Shown piece by piece: positions 11,784 through 11,921 of a DNA stretch of 11,921 nucleotides (its first letter is position 1; each line of letters starts with the position of its first letter). The position numbers and the translations under genes were made by a program. The stretch is from Clostridia bacterium (GTDB taxonomy: Bacteria; Bacillota_A; Clostridia; Oscillospirales; CAG-272): NCBI GenBank assembly GCA_017546745.1, contig JAFYRZ010000010.1:1-11921 (forward strand), written 5' to 3'. The notes beneath the pieces were generated by a model that did not search any database, was not told where the DNA came from, and saw nothing but the letters and a program-made list of their open reading frames with translations.

Positions 11784-11921
11784 TTTTTTGATATAAAAAC
11801 AACAAAAACGCCTCGTTTTTAGGAAAATCTAAAGTGTACTTTATTTTTTCTTAAATTTCATCGATTTTCGCGACTACATAAAAACAATAAAATGTTCAAG
11901 CAATTTGGCGAAAAACAAATT
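11784..11921. other. AT-rich right flank, no gene seen
   Basis: No coding region or RNA gene is recognisable. AAAAACG-CCT-CGTTTTT (11804-11820) is a short hairpin with an A/T tail that might act as a weak terminator. Confidence 0.4.

Larger units (their letters stand above)
9275..11921. mobile_element. Probable integrated element or island, right end not in window
   Basis: Integration into a minus-strand tRNA leaves the displaced 3' half at the left junction and an intact tRNA at the right. The fragment at 9275-9332 would then be the left junction and everything to the right the inserted DNA. Contents agree: excisionase-like HTH proteins and a toxin-antitoxin pair, both common on such elements. 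The integrase remnant to the left would belong to an earlier insertion in the same place. No right end, integrase or transfer gene is seen. Confidence 0.5.

Overview
The window looks like chromosome from an anaerobic Gram-positive Clostridia-type bacterium, probably an uncultured gut or rumen Firmicute. This is an inference from AGGAGG-type ribosome sites, consensus sigma-A promoters with 17-base spacers, short U-tract terminators, an S-layer-homology protein, uronate/mannoside sugar genes and the style of the TA and integrase genes. No species can be named from the sequence alone.

Left and middle (1-8920) is ordinary housekeeping and catabolic chromosome, mostly single-gene units each with its own promoter and terminator. 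A secreted SLH-domain protein runs off the left edge (1-1172, minus). Divergent from it is an unknown 240-residue protein with a PD-(D/E)XK-like motif (1315-2037). A GH2 beta-mannosidase-like enzyme (4549-2105, minus) and glucuronate isomerase uxaC (4761-6119, plus) diverge from one compact control region with two recognisable promoters and a 10-base direct repeat. An AEC-family permease (7157-6177, minus) converges on uxaC and shares its terminator. tmRNA (ssrA, 7325-7689) follows, with a consensus promoter preceded by three helically phased 10-base repeats. Directly behind its terminator lies an array of six different small hairpins joined by tatatcatc/gatgatata linkers. The last hairpin supplies the -35 of a GNAT acetyltransferase gene (7948-8385). 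A DUF523/TudS-like protein (8839-8426, minus) closes this part.

Right (8920-11921) is accessory DNA. It holds the C-terminal remnant of a tyrosine recombinase (to 9098), a cluster of hairpins, and a 58-base 3' half of a tRNA-Ser(CGA) on the minus strand (9275-9332) cut exactly at the anticodon loop, the usual crossover place for tRNA-targeting integrases. By geometry this is a displaced attachment-site fragment, so an inserted element should extend to the right, with the intact tRNA-Ser beyond the window. The cargo visible is two translationally coupled helix-turn-helix proteins (9553-10351) and a convergent toxin-antitoxin-like operon (11691-10389): a DUF3990-like putative ADP-ribosyltransferase-fold toxin followed by an overlapping XRE antitoxin. 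Its consensus promoter carries two nearly identical 16-base palindromic operators.

The most unusual structures are the hairpin array behind ssrA, the tRNA-Ser att remnant with integrase debris, and the operator layout of the TA promoter.
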